A stretch of 64,000 bases of DNA from Comamonadaceae bacterium (GCA_027484105.1 JAIXUG010000002.1:310001-374000); one strand, 5' to 3'; positions 1 to 9,852 are shown, counted from the stretch's first letter. The notes: a model not told the origin generated them from the sequence alone. Program-made: numbers and translations.

Positions 1-1
1 A

Positions 2-1261
2 CTCGAAGCGCGCATCACACAGATCCCATCACAAGGTCGCTTGGTCGATGCCGCCTGGCGCGTCAACGAAACATTGGACCAAATCGAAGCTGTGTTCAGG
101 GAATCCATGACCGTGGTCACTCGCATGGGCTCGGGGGACTTTTCTCGCGAGCCCCAAACAGCGGGTCTGCGCGGCTTGTACCCCCAAGTTCTGACACAAA
201 TCGCTCTGGTGCAAAAGAACATGGACACCACCATGCACATCTTGAGCCACAGCTTGCAAGCCATGGCACGGGGCGACTTCAACGTGCGCGTGTCCACCCA
301 AGGCCAATCGGGTGAATTCTTGAACATGCTGAACAACGCGCGCACCACCATCGAGGTGCTCGACCAACTCATCAGCGATGTGGTCCGAGTCATGGACGGT
401 GTGTCCCGGGGTGACCTGAGCAACCGGGTTCAAGCCGAGGGTGCTGGTGCTTTGGGCAAGCTCAAAGACGACATCAACCAATCGGTACAGTCCTTGGCGC
501 AATCGATGCGGCAACTCGGCGAGAACGCCCAGCAAGTGGCGGGTGCCGCCAATGACACCAGCACGGCCATTGGGCAGTTGGCCGATGGCGCGCAAAGCCA
601 GACCCAATTCATTGGCCACATGGTCAGTGCCATCCGCCAGACCGTCGCCGCCGTCAGCGACATCTCGTCCAACACCGAACACGCCAGCCGACAAGCCCAA
701 GAGTCCACCGCCATCGTGCGGGGCGGCCAGCACAAAATGGTTCAAATGGTGGACGTGGTCAACGGCATCGCACTCAGCTCCGAGAAAATCAACAAGATCA
801 CCGATGTGATCGAAAAAATCGCCAACAAAACCAACCTGCTCTCGCTCAATGCCGCCATCGAAGCTGCCCGCGCGGGGGAACATGGCAAAGGTTTCGCCGT
901 CGTCGCTGACGAAGTGGGCAAACTGGCCGCCAGCAGCGCCGACAGCACCAAAGAGATCACCCAACTGATCCAGCAAGCCAGCAAGCAAGCCAAAGAGGCC
1001 GTGGTGGCGGTGCAAGAGGTCAGCGCCGACATGGAGCGCATCGTCAAAACCTCTTCTCAAACGGATGGCATGCTGCAACGCATATCGGCTGCGGTCGAGG
1101 AGCAAACCCGCATGATTCAAGAAATCAACACCAGCGTCGAAAACCTGGAGCACATCGCGCGCAGCAACTCGTCTGCCTCTGAAGAACTCGCAGCAGCCAT
1201 GATTGAGCTGTCCAAAGTGGCGGATTCCACACGCCGCGAAATCACCAAGTTCAGCACCTGA
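2..1261 (+). CDS. Methyl-accepting chemotaxis protein, poly-HAMP type, 5' end outside window
   Basis: This is the C-terminal 419 residues of a chemoreceptor; the frame is open to the window edge, so the start lies upstream. Two or three HAMP-like segments can be seen (GDF and GDL motifs near visible residues 40, 90 and 135). The cytoplasmic signalling hairpin follows, with the conserved tip [20 protein letters not shown] and the following GFAVVADEV. The tip binds CheA and CheW. No membrane segment is present in the visible part, so it may be a soluble receptor like FrzCD, but the missing N-terminus could carry one. The C-terminus ends in EITKFST without a CheR-tethering pentapeptide. It heads a chemosensory operon and is followed after 19 nt by a CheW-type gene. 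Confidence 0.95.
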   Translation, partial: LEARITQIPSQGRLVDAAWRVNETLDQIEAVFRESMTVVTRMGSGDFSREPQTAGLRGLYPQVLTQIALVQKNMDTTMHILSHSLQAMARGDFNVRVSTQGQSGEFLNMLNNARTTIEVLDQLISDVVRVMDGVSRGDLSNRVQAEGAGALGKLKDDINQSVQSLAQSMRQLGENAQQVAGAANDTSTAIGQLADGAQSQTQFIGHMVSAIRQTVAAVSDISSNTEHASRQAQESTAIVRGGQHKMVQMVDVVNGIALSSEKINKITDVIEKIANKTNLLSLNAAIEAARAGEHGKGFAVVADEVGKLAASSADSTKEITQLIQQASKQAKEAVVAVQEVSADMERIVKTSSQTDGMLQRISAAVEEQTRMIQEINTSVENLEHIARSNSSASEELAAAMIELSKVADSTRREITKFST

Positions 1262-1280
1262 ACTGAACACGCTCGACGCC

Positions 1281-2684
1281 ATGGAACTGGTTTTATTTGA
1301 CATCCAGAACAACCGATTCGCGTTGCGTGCATCGGTCATCAGCCAAGTGCTTGAACCACTGGCCATCACCCCATTGCCCTATGCGCCACCCGAGGTGGAG
1401 GGACTGGTCAATGTGGCGGGCACGGTGCTGCTCAAAATCGATTTGGCCTTGCGATTGGGCATGGCCGCGCGCAGTGCTGACCGCAACGGCAACCTGATGG
1501 TGGTCATGACCGGTCATGAAAACATTGCCCTGCAGGTGGACCGTGTTCACAACAAGATCAACCTGGATGAATCCCTGCTGACGCCTTATGTCGATCCAGC
1601 CCAGCGGAACCTGGTTTGCGGCGAGTTCACCCACAACGAACGCATGGTGCTGTTGCTCGACGAACAATCGCTGGACATGCGCGAGATGGACCCCACCGGG
1701 GTGCCTGAGGGCGGTGGCGGCTTGATCGGTTTTGATCTGCACACCGACAACCGCAGCGAAGCCATCGCCATGTCCAACCTGGACATGGCCACCGTGACCG
1801 TCGAAGACAGCGATGAAACCTATGCCTTGCACATGGCCCATGTGCAAGAGATCGTTGAAATCGCGCCCTTGACCCAACTACCAGGCGCCAGCGCCGAAGT
1901 GCAAGGCCTCATGCAACTGCGCGGCCAAGCGCTGTTGGTGGTGTCGCTGGGAGGCCTGCTGGGCCGACCCTTGGTGGCACCGCCGCGCTTTGTGCTGGTC
2001 GTCAAAGTGCAAGGTTTGCAGTTGGGTGTGAGCGTGGCGTCGATATTGGGCATTGAGCGCTACGCTCGGGAAGATGTTCAGGCCGTGTCGGGTTCTTTTG
2101 ATGCCCAGTTGGAGGGCTACCTCAACGGCGCCGCCACCCGTGAGGGTCACATGACCGGTTTGTTGTCCATGACCGGTTTGCTGTCGGCCCAGGCCATCGC
2201 CCACTATCAGCGTTTTTTGACCCAGCAAACGACCTTCATGCTCCACAACAACCACATTGCTCCCAGCGCTGTCAGGCGCATGCTGTCTTTCCGGTTGGGC
2301 AGCGAACGCTGCGCATTGCCGCTGGGTTTGGTGGACCGCGTCGAAGAATACAGCGCCAGCGTTGACCTGCCAGAAGGCGACAGCAGCCTCAGTGGCGTGA
2401 TCCAGATCAAAGGCGAAATTGCGCCCGTCATTGACTTGCGCGACATGCTGGGCGTGACACCCATTGAAACTTCTTCCTATGTGGTGGTTCGTGTGGACAA
2501 CGAACCCTGGGCCTTGATCGTGGACAAGATCGAACGTGTCATCGACATCGAAGAGCGCAACATCACGCCCGTGCGTAACCAACAAAACGACTACCTGAAC
2601 GAAGTCGGCAAGCTCGATGGCGAGCTCATTTCACTCATCACTTTGGCGCCTCTGACCTTGGCCGCCAAAAAACAACTGGCCTGA
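1281..2684 (+). CDS. Chemotaxis coupling protein with three CheW-like domains
   Basis: A 467-residue protein made of three consecutive CheW-like domains, at about residues 1-135, 170-300 and 325-460. Each shows the CheW pattern of an N-terminal beta strand, a hydrophobic VxEI-like helix entry and a G(L/V)(M/I)Q(L/I)(R/K)G turn (GLMQLRGQALLV in the second, GVIQIKGEIAPV in the third). CheW couples receptors to CheA. A three-domain version could bridge several receptors or kinases in one array. I chose the ATG at 1281 because the CheW fold begins there (MELVLFDIQ); an upstream in-frame start at 1203 would lie inside the receptor gene. It has no receiver domain, so it is not CheV. Confidence 0.88.
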   Translation: MELVLFDIQNNRFALRASVISQVLEPLAITPLPYAPPEVEGLVNVAGTVLLKIDLALRLGMAARSADRNGNLMVVMTGHENIALQVDRVHNKINLDESLLTPYVDPAQRNLVCGEFTHNERMVLLLDEQSLDMREMDPTGVPEGGGGLIGFDLHTDNRSEAIAMSNLDMATVTVEDSDETYALHMAHVQEIVEIAPLTQLPGASAEVQGLMQLRGQALLVVSLGGLLGRPLVAPPRFVLVVKVQGLQLGVSVASILGIERYAREDVQAVSGSFDAQLEGYLNGAATREGHMTGLLSMTGLLSAQAIAHYQRFLTQQTTFMLHNNHIAPSAVRRMLSFRLGSERCALPLGLVDRVEEYSASVDLPEGDSSLSGVIQIKGEIAPVIDLRDMLGVTPIETSSYVVVRVDNEPWALIVDKIERVIDIEERNITPVRNQQNDYLNEVGKLDGELISLITLAPLTLAAKKQLA

Positions 2685-2689
2685 ATACT

Positions 2690-3769
2690 GTGACCCAAGA
2701 CAAAAAAGTCAATGACATGCTCACGCAGATGCGTACGGCCGTCGATTCGGCCCGTGCGGCGACGACGGCTGCCGCCACGGCTGCACCATCGATGATGGGC
2801 TCGAGCAAACCCAGCGCTCCCTCTGAGGCGCCCATGACGGGCATGACGGCATTTCACAAGCCGGCCGAGAGCTCTCACTCGCGAGCCTTGTTGCAGCTGA
2901 TCAACGAATTGATGGCGGGTGTCGAAACCCGTTTCGGCATCAAGCCAGGCACCTTGGTCGAACGCAAGCTGGTGCGTATTTTCAAAGACATGCCGATGGA
3001 CACCCTGCGCGACTGGGTCGAGAGCATGAACGCTTGCTCACCTGACCACTCCGAGTGGCAGTCCTTGGTAGAAAACTTGACGGTGCACGAAACCTATTTC
3101 TGCCGCGACCCCGATTTGATGAACATGCTCGGCGACGAGATCATGCCGCACCTGTTGAACCTGCGCAAAGCCCAAAAACAGTTGCAAATCTGGTCTGCCG
3201 CCAGCTCGACAGGCGAAGAGGTTTATGACTTGACCTTCTCCGCCCTGCGCGCCATGCAAAAGGCCGGTTACGCCCGTCTGTTTGAAGGCAAACTCGTACC
3301 GGAGGCCGGTTGGGGGGTGTTTTCTTTTGGCACCGATATCTCCAACCAAGCCTTGCGCACCGCCAAGGCGGCGATCTATGGCGATTTGGGCATGGGCTCA
3401 TTTCGCAACCTGCCTGACGACTGGAAAACGATGTTTGAAGACGTCAAGATCGCACCGGCCAATGCCATGCCGGGGGTCAACTACTTCAAGATCCGTGAAT
3501 GGGTTCGGCAGTGCACGCGTTTTGAACGCTTCAACCTGATGAACAACCGCCCACCGGTCATGGGCATGGACTTGGTGTTTTGCCGCAACGTCTTGATTTA
3601 TTTTGAAGACCCGGTCAAAAAAGCCGTCCAGACCATGTTGGCACGGGCCATGGCGCCAGGAGGTGTCTTGGTTCTGGGCGCATCGGTACAAATGCTGGTG
3701 CCCGCATACTTTGAATCGCGTCTGGGCAAAGGCGGCCCTTGGTACGTGAGAAATGACACCCGCATATGA
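2690..3769 (+). CDS. cheR: Chemotaxis protein methyltransferase CheR
   Basis: CheR transfers methyl groups from S-adenosylmethionine to glutamates on chemoreceptors. The 359-residue protein has a low-complexity Ala/Ser/Pro extension of about 65 residues, then the CheR N-terminal helical domain (from about residue 65) and the methyltransferase domain with the SAM-binding motif SAASSTGEE and the conserved FCRNVLIYF. The extension is unusual, since ordinary CheR is about 280 residues. The start is a GTG at 2690, 5 nt after the previous stop. Its stop overlaps the cheB start (ATGA), which indicates translational coupling. Confidence 0.95.
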   Translation: MTQDKKVNDMLTQMRTAVDSARAATTAAATAAPSMMGSSKPSAPSEAPMTGMTAFHKPAESSHSRALLQLINELMAGVETRFGIKPGTLVERKLVRIFKDMPMDTLRDWVESMNACSPDHSEWQSLVENLTVHETYFCRDPDLMNMLGDEIMPHLLNLRKAQKQLQIWSAASSTGEEVYDLTFSALRAMQKAGYARLFEGKLVPEAGWGVFSFGTDISNQALRTAKAAIYGDLGMGSFRNLPDDWKTMFEDVKIAPANAMPGVNYFKIREWVRQCTRFERFNLMNNRPPVMGMDLVFCRNVLIYFEDPVKKAVQTMLARAMAPGGVLVLGASVQMLVPAYFESRLGKGGPWYVRNDTRI

Positions 3770-4869
3770 TCCGGCTGCTCATTTCTGACGACTCTGCTTT
3801 CATGCGCATCGCCATCCGCAAGATGGTGGAGAGTGAACCCGACATCGAGGTCGTGGGGGAAGCCAAAACCGGCCAAATGTGTGTTGAATTGGCCCGTGAA
3901 CTCAAGCCCGATGTCATCACCATGGACGTGGAGATGCCCGTCATGGATGGCTTGGAGGCCACCCGCCAAATCATGGCCGCCACCCCCTGCCCCATCATCA
4001 TGCTCAGCAGCCTGACCGAGCGCAATTCGGTCACCACCATCCGGGCCCTGGAGTTGGGCGCGGTGGATTTCATCGCCAAAAAATCCTCTTTTGTTCAATT
4101 GGACATTGTGCAAATCGGGGCCGATTTGGTCGAGAAATTGCGCTATTGGGCCAAGAAAAAAACCCGCATCAGCACCACCTTGCGCAACATCAGCAGCCCT
4201 GGCCCTGCCGCACTGGCTGGCGGCGCACCGGCCGCCGACCGCCAATTGCGCAACGTGCCCAATGGCCCGAGTGCGGGCTTGGTGGTCATGGGCATCTCCA
4301 CGGGCGGCCCCGCCACCTTGCCCATGGTGCTCAAAACCATGGGGCGACTGTCTTGCCCGATGGTGGTGGCGCAACACATGCCCCCCATGTTCACCAGCGG
4401 CTTTGCCTCCCATTTGCGCAGCGAAACAGGTTTGGACGTTTTGGAGAGCGCCGACCAAATGGAGCTCAAGCCGGGCATGGTGGTGATTGTCAAAGGGGGC
4501 ACCGACGTGGTGGTGCGCGAACCCTTCCCGGGTAAGTTGATGCTCTACCAAAAAACCGATCCCAACGCCGGCATCCACCCCAACGCCGATGTGCTGTTTC
4601 GCTCAGCCGCTGCTGCCTCTTGCCCCGTCATTGCGGTGGTGATGACCGGCATGGGCAGCGACGGCATGCTCGGTGCCAAAGATCTGGTGGCGCGCAAAAA
4701 TGCCCATGTGATCGCGCAAGATCCCGAAAGCTGCATCGTGGATGGCATGCCGTCCTCCACCATCAACGCCGGTCTGGCCAGCGCCGTACTGGCGCCTGCA
4801 GAGATTGGCACACGCCTGTCCCGTTTGTGCGTCAGCCGCACGACTCCTTCTTTTAAAACCGCTGTCTGA
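3766..4869 (+). CDS. cheB: Chemotaxis response regulator protein-glutamate methylesterase CheB
   Basis: CheB removes methyl groups from, and deamidates, receptors after phosphorylation by CheA. The receiver domain (residues 1-125) has the acidic pair D8-D9, phosphoacceptor D54 in MDVEMPVMDG, and K105. A linker of about 45 residues leads to the methylesterase domain with the catalytic triad S178 (GISTGGP), H204 (AQHMPP) and D299 (GMGSDGM). Length is 367 residues, normal for the family. The ATG overlaps the cheR stop by 4 nt. Confidence 0.97.
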   Translation: MIRLLISDDSAFMRIAIRKMVESEPDIEVVGEAKTGQMCVELARELKPDVITMDVEMPVMDGLEATRQIMAATPCPIIMLSSLTERNSVTTIRALELGAVDFIAKKSSFVQLDIVQIGADLVEKLRYWAKKKTRISTTLRNISSPGPAALAGGAPAADRQLRNVPNGPSAGLVVMGISTGGPATLPMVLKTMGRLSCPMVVAQHMPPMFTSGFASHLRSETGLDVLESADQMELKPGMVVIVKGGTDVVVREPFPGKLMLYQKTDPNAGIHPNADVLFRSAAAASCPVIAVVMTGMGSDGMLGAKDLVARKNAHVIAQDPESCIVDGMPSSTINAGLASAVLAPAEIGTRLSRLCVSRTTPSFKTAV

Positions 4870-4881
4870 TAGAGAACGCCC

Positions 4882-5289
4882 ATGACCAAGAAACGCATAC
4901 TCATTGTTGACGACTCATTTGTGATGCGCGCCCTCCTGCGTGGCATTGTCACCTCGGACCCCGACCTCGAAGTCGCTGGCGAAGCCACCAACGGCCTGGA
5001 AGCCCTGCAACAAGTCAAAGAGATCGCGCCTGATTTGGTGTTGTTGGACATCGAAATGCCCCACATGGATGGCATCGAATGCCTCAAGCGCCTGCGCTTG
5101 ATGACCAAGGTTCCTGTGATCATCGTGTCCTCGGTGGCCCAAGCCGGATCCCCGCAAGCCATCGAAGCGCGCAAGTTCGGTGCCGCCGAAGTGATTGCCA
5201 AACCCTCTGGCGCCATGAGTCTCGACCTCAACGCCAAAAAGGGCCACGAAATCGTGACCGCCTCACGCCGCGTTTTGGGCTTGCCGTAA
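4882..5289 (+). CDS. Single-domain response regulator (CheY-like, CheB-receiver flavoured)
   Basis: A 135-residue receiver with no output domain. D10-D11 form the acidic pocket, D56 is the phosphoacceptor ([11 protein letters not shown]) and K107 the conserved lysine (IAKP). The tail after K107 (PSGAMSLDL) resembles the receiver half of CheB more than flagellar CheY, which suggests it arose from, or acts like, a CheB receiver, perhaps as a phosphate sink or a non-flagellar output. It lies 12 nt downstream of cheB and 48 nt before the large cheA, so it is almost certainly phosphorylated by that kinase. Confidence 0.9.
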   Translation: MTKKRILIVDDSFVMRALLRGIVTSDPDLEVAGEATNGLEALQQVKEIAPDLVLLDIEMPHMDGIECLKRLRLMTKVPVIIVSSVAQAGSPQAIEARKFGAAEVIAKPSGAMSLDLNAKKGHEIVTASRRVLGLP

Positions 5290-5337
5290 ACCGACCTGCC
5301 CTTAACTCGACACTAAGCTCGAAAGGAGTGTGGGACC

Positions 5338-8300
5338 GTGTCTGACGATTTTCTCGAAACGATCTGGGCGCAGTACGCCGTTGAGACCGAAGAACACATA
5401 GAAAGCATTGAGTCCTTGCTGGTCAAGGCCGACGGAGAGTCGCTCAATGCCGAAGAAGTCTCGGGTCTGTTCAGGGCATTTCACTCGCTCAAAGGACTCA
5501 GCCGGGTCATGGAATTGGGCGCCCTGGAAGCCATCGCCCACCGCAGCGAAGACCTGTTGGGCTTGGTGCGCGAAGGTCAAGCTGCCCTCGACAAAAACAC
5601 CGTTGACCTGCTGTTGCGGGCGCTGGACGCCATCAAGGTCTTGTGTGAAAAAGCCGTGGCCGAACGTGCCGATGGTGAAAAACCTGTGGCCCTGCTGCAA
5701 GAGCTCGAGCGCGCCTTCAAGATGGTCAGCCAAGGTCAGGCCCTGACCGCGGCCCCCGCCGTGGCCGACACGCCAGCGCCTGAGGCCCCCGCCCCTGCCG
5801 GCACCGACACCCCCGCACAGGCCGAGGCCGAGACCGCGTCTGCAGCCCCGTCCACCGACGCTGCGCCCTCACCTTCACCAACGCCCACCCGCTCCGAACC
5901 GGCCAAGGCCGCCGACGGCACAACAGACAACCGTCAGGTGGTGTTTTTGCGCCTGATCAGCAACGGCCTGCCGATTTTGGAGCGACTGGCCAATTCGATC
6001 GCCACCAAGCAGGAAGCCGCGCAAATCTTGGCGGTGGCCAACGAAATCCGCAAACCCCTGAGCTGGATGCTCAAAGGCTCAAGCAGCCTGGGCTATGCAG
6101 GGCTTGACGCCCGCATTGAAGAAATCATGCAGGCCTTGCCTGTCACCGACCAAATTTCGCAAGCCGACGGCGAGCGCATGGTCGATGTGATCGTGGCCTT
6201 TTTGGACGACCTCAAGACTTTGGGCGAAACCACCGGGGTTGACCTGGGCGGAGAATCTCTGGCCAAAGTACTGGCCCGCACCCTGAAGGACAACCTGCTG
6301 CACCACCTGACGGAGGTGGAAGAACTGCTTCGATCTTTGGAGACGCCCGGTGACGTCCCAGACGAAGAGGTTGCCAACCTGTTGTCGCAACGTTTTTCAC
6401 GCATCAACGGTTATTTGTCGTCGCTCTACCCCCAGTCGCGCACCGACGTGCCTTTGTTGCTGGTGGATGCCTTTGCCCGTGCCGGTCGCAACCAGATGGG
6501 CATTTACAGCGAAGTCATCACCTTGTCGCGGGATGCTCTGCAATTCATCCGAGACGTGCTCGCGGCCAGCGGTCGCCACCCGCTCAAGCAGCCCGCTTTG
6601 CAAGCGACCGATGAACGTTTGCACCAGCGCATTCGGGACTATTTGTGGTCGCACGACGATGCAGGCGACACCCCGGTCGACGCCGTGCGCCAGTTTGTCG
6701 CGTCGATGAACATTCCGCCAGCCCTGTCAGAACTGCTGTCCACCGACAACACCCGCGAACTGATGGAGCTCATCCAGGACGGCTCCAAGGCTTTTCTGAT
6801 CAAAGCCCACCTCGAATCATCAGAGGCTGTCGCCACCGCCTTTTTGGAATGGGTCCATGACCACGGTCGAGTCATCACCAACCGCACCCTGATCGAAGAC
6901 AACCTGAGCTGGTACGAGATGCTCTTCATCTCCAAGGCCGCGCGCTCGTCCTTGGAGCAAGACCTCAAGCAAATCGACCAAGGCTCTGGCCACGTGGTCC
7001 TGTTGGGTGAATTGGGCAAAGACGGCAACAAGCCTTCAGCGCCTGCGGCCAAAACCGCGACACCTGCTGCAGCCCCATCAGCGGCACCCTCTGCATCCAG
7101 CGCTGCAAAGCCCGCAGCATCTGCACCCGCCAGCCCAGCCGCCAAGGCTGCGCCAGCGCCAGAGGCCAGCCCTGCTGCAGCAGCCCCCAACACACCAACG
7201 GCAACGCCTCAAGAAACCACCGCCGCAGCTGCCGAAACCAGCACACCCGCTGCCAGCCCCAAAGCTGCTGCCCCTGCGGCCCGTTCGGCCACGCCAGCAG
7301 CGGCCAGTGCCTCTTCCAATGTGATTCGTGTCCCGGGCGAAATGCTCGACCAGTTCATGAACCAGATTGGCGAAATGGTCTTGGTGCGTGGTCAATTGGC
7401 CCACATCATTGGTGACCACCGCGTGCGCGATGGCTTGCTGCGACTGCGCCATGTTCAGGAGGACAGCGTCGGGGATGCACAGGAAAAGTTCAACGAACTC
7501 CAGGAACTGGCCGAAAGCCTGGACGACCAGTTGCGCCGCTTGCAAGAGACAGATGCGCTGATCCAGGGCGCCCTCTCACGCCTGCAAGACAGCGTGATGG
7601 GCTTGCGCGTGGTGCCTGTCGAATTGGTTTTCAAGCGCTTTCCGCGCATGGTGCGTGACCTGGCCCTGGCCCAAGGCAAACAAATTCGGCTGGAGTTGTT
7701 GGGTCAAGAAGTCAAGATCGACAAAGCCATGGTCGAGTCCCTGGCCGACCCGCTCTTGCACATGGTGCGCAACAGCGCCGACCATGGCGTTGAAAAACCT
7801 GAAGACCGTCGCCAAGCGGGCAAGCCCGAAGAAGCGGTCATTCGCATCCAGGCCGAGCAACAAGGCAGCCGCATCATCATCCGCGTGATCGATGATGGCA
7901 AGGGGATTGATCCCGAACGCGTGCGCCGCAAAGCGGTCGAACGCGGTCTGGTCAAAGAAGAAGACAGCCTGCAGCTGAGCAAAGAGGACATCCTCGGCTA
8001 CATCTTCCGGCCCGCTTTCAGCACCGCCGACGTGATCACCGAAACTTCTGGCCGGGGCGTGGGCATGGACGTGGTGCGGACCAGCGTGATGCGATTGGGC
8101 GGCACGATCCACCTCGACTCTGAAGTGGGCCGTGGCACCACCTTCACCATGCAAATGCCTTTGTCGGCCGCTGTGCAAGAGGTGCTGCTGGTCAACACCG
8201 CCGACCAAACTTTGGCCATACCCGGGCGCTATGTGGCCGAACTGGTCGAGGTCAGCCCAGACGAGTACCAGACCGTCAAGGGCCGCACCGCGATTTTGTT

Positions 8301-8613
8301 GCGAGGCCATTTCTTGCCCATTGTCCGGCTTGAAGAAGTCCTGGGCTATGCGCCGACCGAAGAAGCGCAGATCCATCGCTATGTGGTGGTGCTCAGCGAC
8401 GGGCAGCGCACGCTGGGGGTGTCGGTGCATGAGTTTGTGGGCCGACAAGAGCTTTTCACCAAAGACATTCACCCGCGTTTGGCCGCCCTGCCCGGTGTGG
8501 GTGGCGCCAGCATTTTGGGTGATGGCCGTGTCGTGCTCATTCTGGATGCTGCCGCGCTGTATCGGCTGGCCGAAAACCTGCAGACACCTCACCATTTGCC
8601 CGCCGTGGCATAG
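5338..8613 (+). CDS. cheA: Large chemotaxis histidine kinase CheA
   Basis: This 1091-residue kinase is well above the usual 650-700. Domains in order: an Hpt domain (about 1-130) with phosphohistidine H49 in FHSLKG; an Ala/Pro-rich linker (about 139-196); a helical region of about 360 residues that I do not recognise; a second Ala/Pro/Thr-rich linker (about 562-660); the dimerisation and HATPase core with the N box around N812 and H816 (VRNSADHG), DDGKGID and GRGVGMDVV; and a C-terminal CheW-like regulatory domain (about 930-1080). There is no C-terminal receiver, unlike FrzE. The GTG start at 5338 has an AAGGAG site at 5322-5328. It should phosphorylate the neighbouring CheB and receiver protein. 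Confidence 0.95.
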   Translation: MSDDFLETIWAQYAVETEEHIESIESLLVKADGESLNAEEVSGLFRAFHSLKGLSRVMELGALEAIAHRSEDLLGLVREGQAALDKNTVDLLLRALDAIKVLCEKAVAERADGEKPVALLQELERAFKMVSQGQALTAAPAVADTPAPEAPAPAGTDTPAQAEAETASAAPSTDAAPSPSPTPTRSEPAKAADGTTDNRQVVFLRLISNGLPILERLANSIATKQEAAQILAVANEIRKPLSWMLKGSSSLGYAGLDARIEEIMQALPVTDQISQADGERMVDVIVAFLDDLKTLGETTGVDLGGESLAKVLARTLKDNLLHHLTEVEELLRSLETPGDVPDEEVANLLSQRFSRINGYLSSLYPQSRTDVPLLLVDAFARAGRNQMGIYSEVITLSRDALQFIRDVLAASGRHPLKQPALQATDERLHQRIRDYLWSHDDAGDTPVDAVRQFVASMNIPPALSELLSTDNTRELMELIQDGSKAFLIKAHLESSEAVATAFLEWVHDHGRVITNRTLIEDNLSWYEMLFISKAARSSLEQDLKQIDQGSGHVVLLGELGKDGNKPSAPAAKTATPAAAPSAAPSASSAAKPAASAPASPAAKAAPAPEASPAAAAPNTPTATPQETTAAAAETSTPAASPKAAAPAARSATPAAASASSNVIRVPGEMLDQFMNQIGEMVLVRGQLAHIIGDHRVRDGLLRLRHVQEDSVGDAQEKFNELQELAESLDDQLRRLQETDALIQGALSRLQDSVMGLRVVPVELVFKRFPRMVRDLALAQGKQIRLELLGQEVKIDKAMVESLADPLLHMVRNSADHGVEKPEDRRQAGKPEEAVIRIQAEQQGSRIIIRVIDDGKGIDPERVRRKAVERGLVKEEDSLQLSKEDILGYIFRPAFSTADVITETSGRGVGMDVVRTSVMRLGGTIHLDSEVGRGTTFTMQMPLSAAVQEVLLVNTADQTLAIPGRYVAELVEVSPDEYQTVKGRTAILLRGHFLPIVRLEEVLGYAPTEEAQIHRYVVVLSDGQRTLGVSVHEFVGRQELFTKDIHPRLAALPGVGGASILGDGRVVLILDAAALYRLAENLQTPHHLPAVA

Positions 8614-8625
8614 ACGTTCAGGGCT

Positions 8626-9042
8626 ATGTCACAGTTTCTGCACATTCGGGTTGAAGACATTGACCTCTTGTTGCCTGCGCTGCGGGTACATGAGGTACTC
8701 AGCACGGAAAAGCAAAACCGCACATCCGAAGGTCACGCCATCTGGCGTGACCAAGTGATTGGCCGCTGCGATTTGGGCCAAGTGCTCCAACGCTGCCCTG
8801 TCGCTTTGGACTCTCGCCAATATGGTGTGGTTTACAGCCCGGATGAATCAGACGAGCTGCCCATCTTGCTGCTGATCGATGAAGTCTTGGGACTGAGGAA
8901 AGTTCAAAGCGGCCAACTCCACAAATTACCAGGGAGTACATCCTCAGCCCACGATTGGTTTGACGGCTTTTGGATCGACAATAAACTCGGACTGAAGGCT
9001 TATTGCGTCAAATCTCAGCTGGCAGTGGGTTTGTTTTCTTGA
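8626..9042 (+). CDS. Short CheW-like coupling protein
   Basis: A 138-residue protein with one CheW-like fold: an N-terminal FLHIRVEDIDLLLPALRV strand-turn, a central segment, and LLLIDEVLGL, the CheW pattern that precedes the last strands. The usual G(I/L)xxLRG core is weak (RDQVIGRCDLG), so it is a divergent coupling protein. It starts 12 nt after cheA and closes the operon. The role as a CheA partner is inferred from position plus weak similarity. Confidence 0.75.
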   Translation: MSQFLHIRVEDIDLLLPALRVHEVLSTEKQNRTSEGHAIWRDQVIGRCDLGQVLQRCPVALDSRQYGVVYSPDESDELPILLLIDEVLGLRKVQSGQLHKLPGSTSSAHDWFDGFWIDNKLGLKAYCVKSQLAVGLFS

Positions 9043-9073
9043 TTTCGGACCAATGAAGCCAGAGCCGAGCGCG

Positions 9074-9607
9074 TCAGTCGCTGGACATGCCACTCAGGTC
9101 CTCTTGCACATCTGAAGCGCGTTCACTGTTGCTGAGTTCTTGACGTAAGAACTTCAACACCACGATCTCAAAACCCAAGCCAATCTCTGAGAGGCACAAA
9201 TTATCAGCCAGCTGCTGCATGGCATTGATGGCCTGCTCTGAACTCAGTTCCGTCCTCTGGTACTTGGCGCCGAAAAGAAAAGCGTTGTCGGAGTACTCTG
9301 GGGGCAGGTACACCCATATGTCGGTTTTTCCCGAGCGAATCTTTTGATAACAGTCTGCTTTAGGCAACGGTGGCGGTTCTTCACTTTTGGCCACAGCAAA
9401 AGCAGCCATCTGCTGCCAGTCGGCCATGCGTTCAGCGCCCGCAATGAAGGTTTTGTCCAGATGCGCACAGCACAACAAGGCCATACCGCGGCGCATGCGA
9501 TTGGCCTCAAAAGTGTCTGCGGTCAGTTCAATGACTTTATCGTAGGCCTGCTTAGCCCGCTTTTTGAGAACTTCCGGCGACTCGGATCCCTTGAAGAGCG
9601 AAAACAT
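9074..9607 (-). CDS. Hypothetical protein beside the chemosensory operon
   Basis: A 177-residue soluble protein that I do not recognise. It has a charged helical N-terminal half (FKGSESPEVLKKRAKQAYDK), a middle stretch with two cysteines (LLCCAHLDKTF), and a C-terminal half with hydrophobic strands and helices. No signal peptide or membrane segment is evident. I prefer the ATG at 9607 to the GTG two codons upstream. It converges on the chemosensory operon 31 nt from the cheW stop and has its own sigma-70-like promoter. Composition is a little less GC-rich than its neighbours. Confidence 0.7.
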   Translation of the reverse strand: MFSLFKGSESPEVLKKRAKQAYDKVIELTADTFEANRMRRGMALLCCAHLDKTFIAGAERMADWQQMAAFAVAKSEEPPPLPKADCYQKIRSGKTDIWVYLPPEYSDNAFLFGAKYQRTELSSEQAINAMQQLADNLCLSEIGLGFEIVVLKFLRQELSNSERASDVQEDLSGMSSD

Positions 9608-9700
9608 GAGCACCCGTTAAAAAAGGCACCACTCTCAGAGTGAAACCATCCTTTGACACAACCCCTCGCCATGCAAGAGGCAACCACAAATCTGCGTACC

Positions 9701-9729
9701 AGTATAAATGCTGTTGACGATATTGTGAA
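9701..9729 (-). promoter_or_regulatory. Sigma-70-type promoter for the hypothetical gene at 9074-9607
   Basis: On the minus strand TTCACA (9729-9724) and TATACT (9706-9701) are separated by exactly 17 nt. Each box matches the sigma-70 consensus at 5 of 6 positions. Transcription would begin near 9694 and leave an untranslated leader of about 85 nt. Confidence 0.5.
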
Positions 9730-9852
9730 TTTTTACAGACAAATTAATTTGTCGCGTTTTTGTTGATATCAGATGCAAATCCAGTCCCTCGACCCCTCCC
9801 ATTGATGTTCAGAGGACGAACATCAGCCATCAGGATGGCCTGCCAGAAAACC

